NCBI GenBank assembly: GCA_958299035.1
Contig: CATQJL010000316.1
Location: 43,955,585 to 44,019,584 of the forward strand
DNA length: 64,000 nt
Source of the DNA: Cylicocyclus nassatus
Lineage: Eukaryota; Nematoda; Chromadorea; Rhabditida; Strongylidae
Reading direction: 5' to 3'
Position numbers and translations under genes: made by a program. The notes under the pieces were generated by a model. That model made no database searches. It saw only the letters and a program-made list of their open reading frames with translations, and was not told the DNA's origin. This document shows, piece after piece, positions 23,721 to 35,021 of the stretch. Within the stretch, counting starts at the first letter, position 1. Each line of letters begins with the position of its first letter.

Positions 23721-25105
23721 AGACTAAAAGACCTCTGTACGTATGTATCGATCAATATCGATTTACCGATTTCTATCGTTTTTTTGCAAGGTTCGACCTA
23801 CAGGCTGGGATTTGGCACAGGGGGGCGAGTAATCAAGCATGCTGATTACGAATACAGGTAATAATTTTTATAACTGTCCATCACTTTCATCGATTTTATC
23901 GATTTTTTTCAAAGTTTAACGTGCGAGGCTGGTTGCACAGGGAGGGGGGGGGAGCATGCTCATTACGAATACAACATTAGCTTTCGGAATTATGCAGTAA
24001 TTTTGCCGATTTTATCGATTTTGCTGCAAAATTTGACGTGCGGTGCTAGGAATTCGCACAAGTATAAGTGAGCATGTTGATAACTAACGCAGCGGGAATA
24101 GGGACGTGGAGCTGGTATGTACAAGTGGGCACAGGGAAGGTTTGTACAGGAATAGGGATGGGAGCTTTATCATAGCGTTTTGACAGGGCCGGGCGGAGCC
24201 GGGTAAGCCAGCTAGTATCACATATGCTTGAAATTTGTTCAAACAAAATTTGCGTGGAAAGCTTTCGAAGCAAATTAGATTATGCGCAGAAAAACTTTAA
24301 CAAGCAATAAAAAAGTGCTTGCTGTCATAAGCAATTAAGTGACGTTTTTATCACGTACTAGCTTGCTTACCCGGCTCCGCTCGGGCCTGTCAGAACACTG
24401 TAATGAAGGTCCCATCCCTATCCCTGCACAGCCTTTCCCTGTGCCCACTTCTACACTTCATTTCCTGTTCCCTTGTTGTTTTCGAAATCAGCATGCCCAC
24501 TTACCCCCCTGTGCCAACTCCCAGCCCTGTAGCTCAAACTTTGCAAAAAATCAATAAAATCGATAAAAGTAATGGACGATTTTGAAAACTAATATTGTAT
24601 TCGTAATCAGCATGCTCGATTACCCCCCTGTGCAAACTCCCAGCCCCGTAGCTCAAACTTTGCAAAAAAATCTATAAAATCGATAAAAGCAATCGATAAT
24701 CCTGAAAACTAATATTGTATTCGTAATCAGCATGCTCGATTACCCCCCTGTGCAAACTCCCAGCCCCGTAGCTCAAACTTTGCAAAAAAATCGATAAAAT
24801 CGATAAAAGCAATCGACAATCCTGAAAACTAATATTGTATTCGTAATCAGCATGCTCGATTACCCCCCTGTGCAAACTCCCAGCCCCGTAGCTCAAACTT
24901 TGCAAAAAAATCGATAAAATCGATAAAATCGATATCGATCGATAACGAAAAGTAGCCTATGACATGCTCCCCGCCTTACAGTATATGGGTGCCAAGTTTG
25001 GTCCAAATCGGTTCAGAAATAAAAATTTCTATTCCGCACATACGTACAGACAGACAGACAGACATACATACACACATTCAGCTTTATATATAAGATTTTA
25101 TGACA
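23720..25105. mobile_element. Foldback-type terminal region FB4 with 120-bp repeats
   Basis: Repeats containing 'tcgattttatcgattttt', 'ggctgggattt(g)gcacagg' and 'gcatgctgattacgaatac' run forward at 23740-24060 and in inverse at 24360-24950. They are separated by a centre (24180-24370) with ccggctccgctcgggcc in both orientations. The right edge runs through ccaagtttggtccaaatcgg, a run of gacagacagacagaca and ttcagctttatatataaga. The same edge is found at both ends of FB1 and FB2, so this is probably a related palindromic element built mainly of the 120-bp module. Confidence 0.7.
24471..24950 (-). repeat. Four-unit 120-bp tandem array
   Basis: The block aatattgtattcgtaatcag starts at 24591, 24711 and 24831, an exact 120-base period, with a more diverged first unit at 24471. 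Each unit has gcatgctcgattaccccc, a tgcaaactcccagcccc block, and ends in aaaatcgataaaatcgat. The last three units are nearly identical, indicating recent homogenisation. Diverged units of the same module lie in FB1 (29080-29260, 33600-33850) and FB2 (47560-47740, 49500-49760). Confidence 0.93.
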
Positions 25106-25109
25106 ATGT

Positions 25110-25673
25110 GCAATGCGACAATTACTTGCAATAAATAGCTTCCCGCAGCTTATAAGCACTACTCTTCAAAGTGTGAAATTATAAAATCAGTTGCACCGAT
25201 GTAAGAGTTGTGCGTATTTGTTTTTTTTTTCATCTTACAATTTTGACGTGTGAACTTTGAAGGGAGTCGAGAAGCTAGCAAGGGTTATTAGAGCAGATGG
25301 AGCAAGTATAAGATCATCAATCGTACACTACTCTTATGAAAAAAAGTAGTTGCTACGAAACTCGGTGATAATCGAACTTTACTTAAACCTCGTGTTGACA
25401 GAATAACATAAGACAATCTTGCTGTACTGTCATTCTTATCAGGTCCGCGGGAAAGTTCAAAAATCTAGCCAGTGTTTTTGATGTGCATTTATGCACGTGT
25501 GGGAGAATTACGAAATTGAATGATTTATGTCAAGACAAGCAACTCATCATGAAAATATAGCGGCACTAATATTTTACATGTCTGCAAAATTGAAGGCAAT
25601 TATAGTCAACATGTATGAAGCTTACAAACAATATGTTTCCATACGTAGAACGTGTTCATGCCATGACTTTAGC
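25110..25673. other. Repeat relic 25262-25430, otherwise nothing
   Basis: 25262-25430 is the diverged partner of 18955-19140 (atcatcaatcgtac, cctcgtgttgaca). No gene supported. Confidence 0.4.
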
Positions 25674-25848
25674 TAACAAGGGAATGATGATCGGTCGAAG
25701 TAGCCTTTTGGAACGAGCTCTATACTAGGAAACCCTTCTTGGGCAATCTCAAATTTGCCGAACGGTTTTGTGGGAGGTCATTATTCTCCGGCGCAGCCAG
25801 CGCCCCTACTAATGAGTGAGGCGCTAAAACGTGCATTGAGTGTGACAG

Positions 25849-25902
25849 TGATGCAGTGGTAAGGAAACGTACCGTGAAGCACAGGGTTGAAGGTTCGGGT
25901 CC
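25849..25902 (+). promoter_or_regulatory. tRNA-like A/B-box pair, left arm of H4
   Basis: TGATGCAGTGG (25849) resembles the pol III A box and GGTTCGGGTCC (25892) the B box, with tRNA-like spacing. It faces inward. I could not draw a convincing cloverleaf, so this is a tRNA-derived relic rather than a tRNA gene. Confidence 0.55.
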
Positions 25903-26231
25903 TGTTGCGGGCACTTTATTTTGCAGTTTTGTAAAAAGTGTATAAGATGGCAGTAAACGAGAAATAATCATTGCCACGCAGTTGAAACCTGCAAAAAGTC
26001 ACTAATTCTAAAATCAGCTATAATCTTCTACAGCTCGTAAATTTGTGGGGATTATGATGTTACAATAATGGATTTTAATGATATATCAAAACTTACAGAA
26101 TACAACCACAAAGTGTTCGGAGCAAAAGAACTTTTCGCATCGCGCAAACTGCGTAGCAATGAGAATTTCTCGTTGACTTTCACCCAGTAGACTTTTTACA
26201 AAACTGCAAAACAAGCAAGATTCCAGCAGCA

Positions 26232-26284
26232 GAATCCGAACCTTCGACATATGCTCCGCAGTTAGCTGCCTTGCCACTGCGCCA
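26232..26284 (-). promoter_or_regulatory. tRNA-like A/B-box pair, right arm of H4
   Basis: On the minus strand TGGCGCAGTGG (26284-26274) matches the A-box consensus TRGCNNAGYGG exactly. GGTTCGGATTC (26242-26232) is a near match to the B box. It also faces inward, toward the left-arm module. Confidence 0.6.
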
Positions 26285-26509
26285 TTACACAGTAGGTGCA
26301 TGTTTTATCGGCTTGCTCATTAGTGGGTGCGCCGGCTGCGCAGGAGAAAAATGACCCCTCATAGCTCCCCCCCCCCACAAAACCCTTCGGCAACTAGCGA
26401 GAGTAGTTTTGAGATTGCCTTACCAAGAAGGGTTTCCTAGTACAGAGCTCATTTCAAAAGGCCACTTCGACCGATCATCCTTTCCTATATTTTTAGCCCT
26501 TTGTTAGGT

Positions 26510-27400
26510 TGCCAAAAAAATAATATCGACTTTTTTATTTGCTTGCTAGGGCATTGCAATCAAGGCATTGCAACTTATCACTGTAAGACTACGGTAAGAA
26601 TTAGAAGAGGGTTTTAAACATCAAAAGCCCTTCTTTGTTTTAGAAAGCAGACTGAACAAACCTAACAGCCCTATACCAGGCCAATCAGCCACTGACTCTG
26701 AATATGAGGTCTACGCTTTACCGCAATCTTCATCATAGTTATACTATGCATACAATTACAGCTGCCGTCCCAATGCCCAAAAGGTACTTTTGAAGTATTT
26801 CTTTGCTTTCTATTTCTTCTCTTTCTTTTTTTAATTTTGTTTTTCTAAGTTGAAATTCGGTAAAAACAAATTAAGCAGAAATCAGCTCGCTGCAAAACTT
26901 CAACAGAACTTTGTGCAAGTTTCTTCTTAAGAACTTTCTTGAAACCGTAGCTGATTGACAATGAATTCAATGATAAATGCTTTACACTAACCCTACAGTA
27001 ACGAAGATAATTGAATGCTTAAGCTTTGCACTATACATCAGGTTAGAGCAGGCTTTACAAGTGGTGCTTGTTTGATCTAGAATTTTAGGGTCGACCCAAA
27101 TTTAAAAAACACGCGGACCCTGCGAAAGCGAAAAAAGGTGAAAAAACATGTCATTTCTTGATCAGATATCAAACTCATAAGATCTGATAAATAACAGCTC
27201 CATATTTGATCTTTTTTGTTAACTTATTGTCAGATTTCTCAAGCATTTCAGAAATAAATAAGCGGTAAAAGCTCAGCCTTGTTTATGCGGAAGATACAAG
27301 AAAAGAGTTTTTGATTGAAGTGACATTTTGAAATGTGACTCATACCACATTAAAGAGCATTGCAGGATGGCTGTAAATCTGCCTTCTTCATCTGTCAAGC
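26510..27400. other. No recognisable feature
   Basis: No supported gene or repeat. A long C run follows at 27432-27447. Confidence 0.4.
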
Positions 27401-27509
27401 GCCTCTAAAGGGCTGTCTTGATAAGACCCCTCCCCCCCCCCCCCCCCACCTGAATTATATACCTAAGATAGCATTACCTGAAGGCCCTGTCAAACATAAT
27501 AGGCAACAT

Positions 27510-28500
27510 ATCCATAATGAGCATGTCAATTAACCCCTGTAGAGAAAGTTTGAGCGAACTCCGAAGATTCAAGATACTAGGCTACCTAAGTGAAATGGTC
27601 ATTTTCCAACATGATTAACTATGTTTCAAAGGCGAATTAGCCATCCTTTTTTTGCACTCAAGACAAAGCACTACTCCTTCTTTGTCCATCTCAGAAATCC
27701 CGCTTCAAAAGACCAGCTGTGGCAGCCACAGTTTTGAGGGGGTGTGCCACACCTCGTTAACTATATCAAAAAAAAACATTGTAGCTGAATCGATAGCCTA
27801 AAGCTCGTAGATTTCATAGGAATGTTTCAAACCTAATTCGACTTCTTAGCTCTGACGAAGAGAGTTATGAACTTTTTTCCTTGAGAATTTAGCCTACTTT
27901 TGGATAGTAAAAATCACCAGATTTGATCTAGCCTACCGATTGATGCTACTGAAGAAAATTTTAGACGTAGTAATATTTATTTAGACTATCTGGATTATAC
28001 TCAGCATTTGGAAAGGAGAGAAAATTTTTTTATTGATGATTTTGACCCTCCGCAGGAACGCAATTTTTTTAATAAAAAAATCATAACTCCATTCAGATTA
28101 TCGTTTCGCAGATATGAAAGACAGTCTACCAACCAGCATTCAAAAGCGCATTTTTTGGTATACAAATCATTATGAATGGCTACGACATCCAAGTATCCTT
28201 CCCCTGTGAGTAATATTTGGTGAACGCTCAGCCATTGAAAGCGAAAAATGGTAAAAATGAGATATTGGTTGGCTTCTAATTCCACAGTTTGGAGGTCTTC
28301 TGAAGCGGGATTTCCGAGATGGACAAAGAAGGGGCAGTGCTTTGTTTTGAGTGCGAAAACGGATAGCTAGTTCACCTTTGAAACAAAATCAACCATGTTG
28401 GAATGTGACCATTTCACTTAGGTAGTCTAGTATCTCGAATCTTCAGAATTTGCTCAAACTTTGTCTACAGGGTTAATTGACATGCTAATTACGGATATAA
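27510..28500. repeat. Palindromic element enclosing a mariner-family relic
   Basis: Left arm 27510-27715 (gcatgtcaattaacccctgt, gtgaaatggtcattttcca, ctcagaaatcccgcttc) pairs with right arm 28285-28500 in inverse. The outer part resembles the 120-bp foldback module (gcatgctcgattacccccct). Between the arms, 27840-28260 aligns with the interior of 1045-2740 and 61637-62680 (gtagtaaaaatcacc, tgatttgaccctc-like and cgcaatttt blocks). So a mariner-family piece lies inside a foldback-like palindrome. Confidence 0.6.
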
Positions 28501-28696
28501 TACGAATATCATCTTATCACTATTATCAGATTACCCAACTACGACTCCCTTCCCTTTTGACTCCTCAATACGACCCCCCAGATGTGGCGCGCCACAACCC
28601 ACGCTTTACCCTAGTTATGACTACTTTTGAAGCGAGAAAAAAATGCAAAGCTTAGGTAACAACAATTGTTACAATCTCCCCAGCGCTCAAACAAAG

Positions 28697-28741
28697 CAAT
28701 AATAATATATTAGGCGAACTCCGCTTAATATATTGTTATTG
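28697..28741. repeat. 45-bp hairpin at the FB1 left edge
   Basis: caataataatatatta and taatatattgttattg are inverse partners around ggcgaactccgct. It directly precedes FB1. The segment before it (28640-28700) resembles part of the Harbinger-like element at 35919 (caatcttcccagcgctca). Confidence 0.75.
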
Positions 28742-29559
28742 GCACGGCGGCGCATTGCGGCGAACTCCTCCACACTCCGCCGCAGTGCGCCGGAATGATC
28801 GTCAATTTAGCCATATCTCGCTTCAGAATGGACAAATTCTGAATCCGAGGGCACCGTTCGATTCAGCTCAACGAGACGCATCATCTTATATATGAAGCTG
28901 AACGTCTCTTTGTCTGTTTGTCTGTATGTATGTTCCGAATAGAAAATTCCATTTCTGGACCGATCCGGACCAAACTTGGCACACATACACTTCGGGCCCC
29001 GGCGGGTGTCATAGGCTACTTTTCGTCATCGATCGATGTCGATTTTATCGATTTTTATCGATTTTTTTGCAGAGTTCACCTAAGGGGCCGGGAGTTGGCA
29101 CAGGCGGGTAAGTGAGCATGGGGATTCCGAATACAGTATTAGTTTTCAGAATTATCGATTACTTTTATCGACTTTATCGATTTTTTGCAGAGTTCACCTA
29201 CGGGGCTGGGAGTTTGCACAGGGGAGTAATCGAGCATGGAGATTCCGAATACAATAATACTTATCAGAATTATCTATTATTATTTTTGGTTGAATTCAGC
29301 GTGCTGATAACAGTATTACCATTGATCTGTCGCTGATGACACATAGACAGTATACTATAGGAGTATGGTAGAGAGCCACTCTGATCGAATTTGTTCTAAG
29401 ATCTGCTCAAGATCACAATACCGCCCACAGAATGTCAAATCCGTGAACTTCGCGGAATTCCGGGATTTCCGCCAGAGTGCACGATAATCCGGAAAGTTCG
29501 CGACATTTCAGGATCCGCGAAACCATGCGAATCACGCAGAGTACGCAACGCCATAACTT

Positions 29560-30160
29560 CCTTTGGAATGAATATATTCCGAATCCAGAAGCAGCAATGT
29601 GTTCAGACCATCGAGGCAAATATTTTGATATACAGTATGCTCTCGATATTCCATTTCCAGTCTTTTCGAATTTTTTCTGTGGAGGTCCTTTCGAAAGGAT
29701 GTAACGCAGCGTCTGTGTAACATAAAAGATTCCAGTAAGCACTGTTCGATAGTACTGTCCTTGTAGGTTATCGTGCGTTCAAGATTAGCTGCAGATCTTC
29801 CAAAAGAGATAGAAGCGTTGGTGAATTTTGGAAAAATCACGCGTTTTTAAATTCTACTCGCCGTAACTTCCTTCGGAATGAACATATTCTGAATCCGAAG
29901 AAAGCTTTGTGCTCAGTTCATCAAGGCAAGTCTTTCGATATACAGCGTATCCTTGATATTCCGATTTCAATATTCTCAAATCTTTCTGTAGACGTCTATT
30001 CGCGAAGGTGTAAAGCAGGGCGCATTGCCCCTAGTAGACTCCAGCAAGGACCTTTAGATAGTACTTTTTCTGTAGATTACGCAGCGCTAAAAAGTAGTCA
30101 CAGGCATCTTTCCAATGGAGGTAGAAAGGCTGGTAAATCGTAAAAAAATCTTGTTGTCCC
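29560..30160 (-). repeat. Two diverged ~300-bp modules in the FB1 left arm
   Basis: Unit 1 (29560-29863) and unit 2 (29864-30165) share, in order, cttcctt(t/c)ggaatgaa(t/c)atattc, 'gaggcaaatattttgatata' versus 'aaggcaagtctttcgatata', 'cttgatattcc' and 'tgta(a/g)cgcag'. The inverse pair occurs in the right arm (31130-31530 and 33140-33340), in FB2, in FB3, and as a single unit at 60560-60890. Confidence 0.8.
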
Positions 30161-31537
30161 AAATTCTACTCGTCGCAACCCTAGAATACGAGGCTATCTT
30201 GCTAAGCGGATGTGAGTTTTGTAATCACTAGATCGGATAACCCCTATGAACAAGTTTTCAGAGATGTTCGGGTAATTTCATTTTTTCTTGTCTGACGCTC
30301 GCTGAAATTCGAGTTACGAGCCTACGAAAACACGTTCCCATGAATTTCGTCCAGAATGTAAAGATCGCAAATTTCGTCGAAATTCCACCGTGAGTGCCTG
30401 TACAACACGCTGATCAAATCTTTTCACATTCTTAATGGATCTTATTGTAAGGATTTGGTGGTTTGAGCTCTAGCCACAAAACAGCTTTGATATTCAATTG
30501 CTGAAGCACACCAAGCACCATATTCAACACAGTGGAGTCATTGAGCGAAGCGAACATAATATCCTGAATGCGAGTGTCATACAAGCACTCATGGTGGAAT
30601 TTCGACGAAATTTGCGATCTTTACATTCTGGGCAAAATTCATGAGAACGTGTTTTCGTAGGCTCGTAACTCTTAAACGTAAATTTTATAGAATGGAGCCT
30701 GAGTCATGCGCCATTCGATAGCACATCTCCTAGTAACTTTGACTAGAAAAGCAAGCAGGCAGGTTTTTTGAGAGATACGTGAGAGGTGGGGGCGAAGTTA
30801 CGAGCCTTCGTGAATCCGTTGCAGTCATCTTACCATATCTCTGCAAAAAGACCCTATGCTTGACGGAGAACACGATTTTTATAAGCAGCGTGTTCGAAAA
30901 CCTCTATGAGCGGCGTTTCTTTACAATTGAAGATCACCTACATTTTGACCAAAATCCACCGGCCAGCTTCAGAGCGTCAGACAAGAAAAAATGAAATTAC
31001 CCGAACATATCGGAAAACTTGTTCATAAGGGTTATCCGACCTAGTGATTACAAAACTCACATCCGCTTAGCAAGATAGCCTCGTATTCTAGGGTTGCGAC
31101 GAGTAGAATTTGGGACAACAAGATTTTTTTACGATTTACCAGCCTTTCTACCCCCATTGGAATAATGCCTGTGACTACTTTTTAGCGCTGCGTAATCTAC
31201 AGAAAAAGTACTATCTAAAGGTCCTTGCTGGAGTCTACTAGGGGCAATGCGCCCTGCTTTACACCATCGCGAATAGGCGTCTACAGAAAGATTTGAGAAT
31301 ATTGAAATCGGAATATCAAGGATACGCTGTATATCGAAAGACTTGCCTTGATGAACTGAGCACAAAACTTTCTTCGGATTCAGAATATGTTCATTCCGAA
31401 GGAAGTTACGGCGAGTAAAATTTAGAAACGCGTGATTTTTCCAAAATTCACCAACGCTTCTATCTCTTTTGGAAGATCTGCAGCTACTCTTGAACGCACG
31501 ATAACCTACAAGGACAGTACTATCGAACAGTGCTTAC

Positions 31538-33136
31538 TATACCTGGGGAAATTCGAAATTTTTTTCGAATATTCGAATATCGAATATATTCGAAAATTGA
31601 AAATTTCGAATATTCGAATATCGAATAATATTCGAAAATCGAAATGCTTGAATATTCGAGTTTCGAATATTATTCGAAAATCGGAAATTTCGAATATTCG
31701 ACTGTCTATTATTCGAAAATGAAAATTTCGAATCGAATATCATTCGTTATTGAAATTTCGAATATTATTCGGTTCTCGAATGTTATTCGATTTTCGAATG
31801 TCATTAAATTTTCGAATACTGACCGAATAATTTACGTCACCGAGACTGCCTATGAAAGGTCAAAACATTAAGAATAAATTGTTTCATGTAAGTGCTAAGA
31901 ATGGACACATTCGTATGGTACAGTTAACGATGGAAAAACGGTTTAGTCGTGACGTGAAAAGACTTAGGAACTTAAAAGCTACTCTTGTGGCGGTTGTGAA
32001 AAGATTTTTCGTACTTCAAAGAAGATTATATACCCTCACTGAGAGTTGCGATTGGATATACAGCGGTCCCAACAGTATGTTGCCCGTATTCTGGCATCAA
32101 CTTGGAGTATGGGGCGATTTATCAATCACTTTTCACTGTTGTAAAATTACCGTAAGACTGAAGCAGGTTTAAAAACATTAATAGCCATTTTTTCCAAGAA
32201 AAAGAATCAAAAGGGCTGAAAGTCTTGCTTAAGACTTCTAAAGACACTCACTTTATGTAGAATTTGCATTCAACCGTAATGCTTTTTTCAAAACTTACGC
32301 CAGGTATCCTGTATCTCCCAGAAAATCCCATGTGGGTCAGCGTGCGTAAGTGGTGCGACGCTGCCTTTCGCTCTTTTTGACACGTTTCTCCTGAGATTTC
32401 AACGGAACTGCCCAAGGTTAACACGTTCCAATTAGCGAAAGGCAGCGACATGACGTGGTACCTATGGGAAATTTGCTGGGGAATAAACGATACACCGTAA
32501 CAAGTGTTTTGCAACGCCTTTCAAAAATGTGATTGCCATTTGAAAAGCTTGAAAACTCGTGCGTAGTAAAATCAGCATACGTAAAAACACTGCTGCACAG
32601 ATTTGAGACCTTTTTTGGGGACAATTTTTTTGGATGTCTTATTTTGCAGTTGGTCTATAAGCTGGAGTTTTCTACTGTGATAACACACAATAAGAAAATC
32701 ATGGGTGATTCGCTTTCTGCTGTATTTATAAGCTGAAGCCATCCCTATTGGATTTACCCAGAAGTTGGCAAAAAACTTTGAGAGGTATTAGCGACCAAAC
32801 AGTGTGTAGATACTTTTAAGACATCCCTTATACGCTATGCATATTGAATTCTCGAATATTCGGTGCTTATCGAATTTCGAGTAGTCAATTCCTATCGAAT
32901 TTCCGAATATTCGGTGCTCGACGAATATTCGAATATTTGATGGACATCGAATGATCGAATGAATGACCCTCGAATATTCGACTATCGAATATATTCGAAA
33001 ACTGAAAATTACCAATATTCGACTTTTGAATTTTATTCAAAATCTCAAATTTTCGATTATTCGACTTTTCGAATCATTCGCATTCGAATGATTTATTCGA
33101 ATGATCGAATAATTATTCGATTCGGTCCCAAGTATA
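31538..33136. mobile_element. 1,599-bp insertion in FB1 with 8-bp TSD
   Basis: GTGCTTAC flanks both sides (31530-31537, 33137-33144). The equivalent site in FB2 (about 49044-49055) reads gtgcttactggaatc without interruption, so the insertion is demonstrated by an empty site. The ends TATACCTGGGG and its imperfect inverse GGTCCCAAGTATA suggest a DNA transposon; an 8-bp duplication fits hAT or P-type elements. Subterminal 31546-31830 and 32840-33125 are dense in ttcgaatattcgaa. The centre (31830-32830) has a 106-codon plus frame at 31852-32172 that I do not recognise and do not call a gene. Confidence 0.9.
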
Positions 33137-34159
33137 GTGCTTACTGGAATCTTTTATGTTACACAGACGCTGCGTTACATCCTTGCGAAAGGACCTCCAC
33201 AGAAAAAAATTCGAAAAGACTGGAAATGGAATATCGAGAGCATACTGTATATCAAAATATTTGCCTCGATGGTCTGAACACATTGCTGCTTCTGGATTCG
33301 GAATATATTCATTCCAAAGGAAGTTATGGCGTTGCGTACTCTGCGTGATTCGCATGGTTTCGCGGATCCTGAAATGTCGCGAACTTTCCGGATTATCGTG
33401 CACTCTGGCGGAAATCCCGGAATTCCGCGAAGTTCACGGATTTGACATTCTGTGGGCGGTATTGTGATCTTGAGCAGATCTTAGAACAAATTCGATCAGA
33501 GTGGCTCTCCACCATACTCCTGTAGTATACTATGTGTCATCAGCGACAGATCAATGGTAATACTGTTATCAGCACACTGAATTCAACCAAAATAATAATC
33601 GATAATTCTGAAAATTAATATTGTATTCGGAATCCCCATGCTCACTTACCCCTTCCCCCTGTGCCAACTCCCAGCCCCGTAGGTGAACTCTGCAAAGGAT
33701 TAATAAAAATCGATAAAAGTAATCGATAATTCTGAAAACTAATACTGTATTCGGAATCCCCATGCTCACTTACCCGCCTGTGCCAACTCCCGGCCCCTTA
33801 GGTGAACTCTGCAAAAAAATCGATAAAAATCGACAAAATCGACATCGATCGATGACGAAAAGTAGCCTATGACACCCGCGGGGCCCGAAGTGTATGTGTG
33901 CCAAGTTTGGTCCGGATCGGTTCAGAAATGGAATTTTCTATTCGGAACATACATATAGACAAACAGACAAACGTTCAGCTTCATATATAAGATGATGCGT
34001 CTCGTTGAGCTGAATCGAACGGTGTCCTCGGATTCAGAATTCGTCCATTCTGAAGCAAGATATGGCTAAATTGACGATCATTCCGGCGCACTGCGGAGGA
34101 GTGTGGCGGAGTGCGCCGCAGTCCGGCGACTTTTTTGACGAATTATGAGCGGTATACAG

Positions 34160-35019
34160 TGCGGTGCTCTCTTGAGCAGTGTGAATTCCTATTGGAAAGG
34201 CCACTCTGACTAAATACGTTTCCTTAAATAGAAGAACATTAATGATACTTTTGTTAGTAACTAGTCAAGAAAGCTTTCTAGCGGAACAAACTGTGAAATT
34301 ACTACTCTTTCGTATTCACCTAGTCGAGCTAAAAGAAACAAAAAAGAGTAAGCGGAAAATTTTGAGATACCATGCGTCTTTGCAATACACACCGGGTTGC
34401 AAGTGACCCGACAACACATAAAAATGTCCGTTGCGGTAGTTTTTTGAACAGAATAAAAATTTCTAAAATTCTTTTGTATAGAATTCAAATATTTTGGTAC
34501 CTGAAACTTTTGGATTTTTCACTTTGAACTTCATGTGGATCATTTTCTCGAAAGGTTTGTCAGTTTTCATAAGACCATGCACAATGAAGACCTGAATGTT
34601 TGTATGCAATGTATGCATTCGATGCAGGTTTTCCGTCTCTTTCTTTACATTTCCGAACCACAATCCTGTATGCTTTTTTAGAAACTAACTTTGTCAAAAT
34701 TCTCCACCTTCGATGTGGCCCTATCATAAAGGGTAATATGTAAGCAGACTGTATAAATTGTTGCTAGATTTGTTATCTGATTAAAATTCCTTGAACAATC
34801 TACGGAAATTTAGCTAAAAGTTGAGTGTATGGAGGATGTGATAAATTTCAACTCCTACTAATTTGTGCGTGTGAAGAATGTGCTCAAGCTTTTCGAAGCT
34901 GACAGTTGTTCTCTTAAGCCGTTGACCGCATCTTGACCGTTGACCGTATTGCTGGAAAGTTGTCCACTATGCGCAGCGAAGTCACAGTGTTGCGAGAGCA
35001 CGACAATGGCGATTTTATA
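34160..35019. other. Mariner-family relic, no gene
   Basis: 34505-34712 aligns with 2755-2925 (gcacaatgaagacc, caatcctgtatgctttt, aaattctccacct), a terminus-less relic. No other feature supported. Confidence 0.4.
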
Positions 35020-35021
35020 TA

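Larger units (their letters stand above)
25677..26503. mobile_element. Long Harbinger-like element H4 (~827 bp)
   Basis: The left end CAAGGGAATGATGATCGGTC after TAA is matched in inverse at 26455-26503, where 'gaccgatcatcctttcct' is followed by a slightly rearranged ccctttg and TTA. The arms (25677-26020 and 26090-26503) carry inverted 'aggaaacccttcttgg', 'cgcagcc(a/g)gcgc' and tRNA-like segments. It is closely related to the element starting at 63037. No transposase frame is present. Confidence 0.75.
28744..34155. mobile_element. Foldback palindrome FB1 (~5.4 kb) with a nested insertion
   Basis: Two long inverted arms (28744-about 30410 and about 30585-34155) match over nearly their whole length. 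From outside in, each arm has: GC-rich 22-bp-type repeats; a 'gtcaatttagccatatctcg' block; 'ttatatatgaagctgaacg' with a gtctgtttgtctgt tract; 'ccggaccaaacttggcacac'; one or two 120-bp modules with tcgattttatcgattttt; a 'cgcggaattccgggatttcc' block; and two diverged copies of a roughly 300-bp module. The right arm is split at 31538-33136 by another element. Inverted arms made of tandem repeats are the known hallmark of foldback elements. The many 60-109-codon frames here are the same arm read in several frames and in both orientations; I see no transposase. Confidence 0.88.

Noticed and set aside
29413..29840. Conserved 102-109-codon frames repeated in FB1 and FB2 as a protein family
   Set aside because: Several overlapping frames on both strands are equally 'conserved' because the arms are near-identical DNA copies. 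The diverged copy FB3 and the 60540 fragment do not keep the frames open.
31852..32172. Transposase of the 1.6-kb insertion
   Set aside because: A 106-codon Lys/Arg-rich frame with no recognisable catalytic or zinc-binding pattern, and too short for hAT or P transposases.
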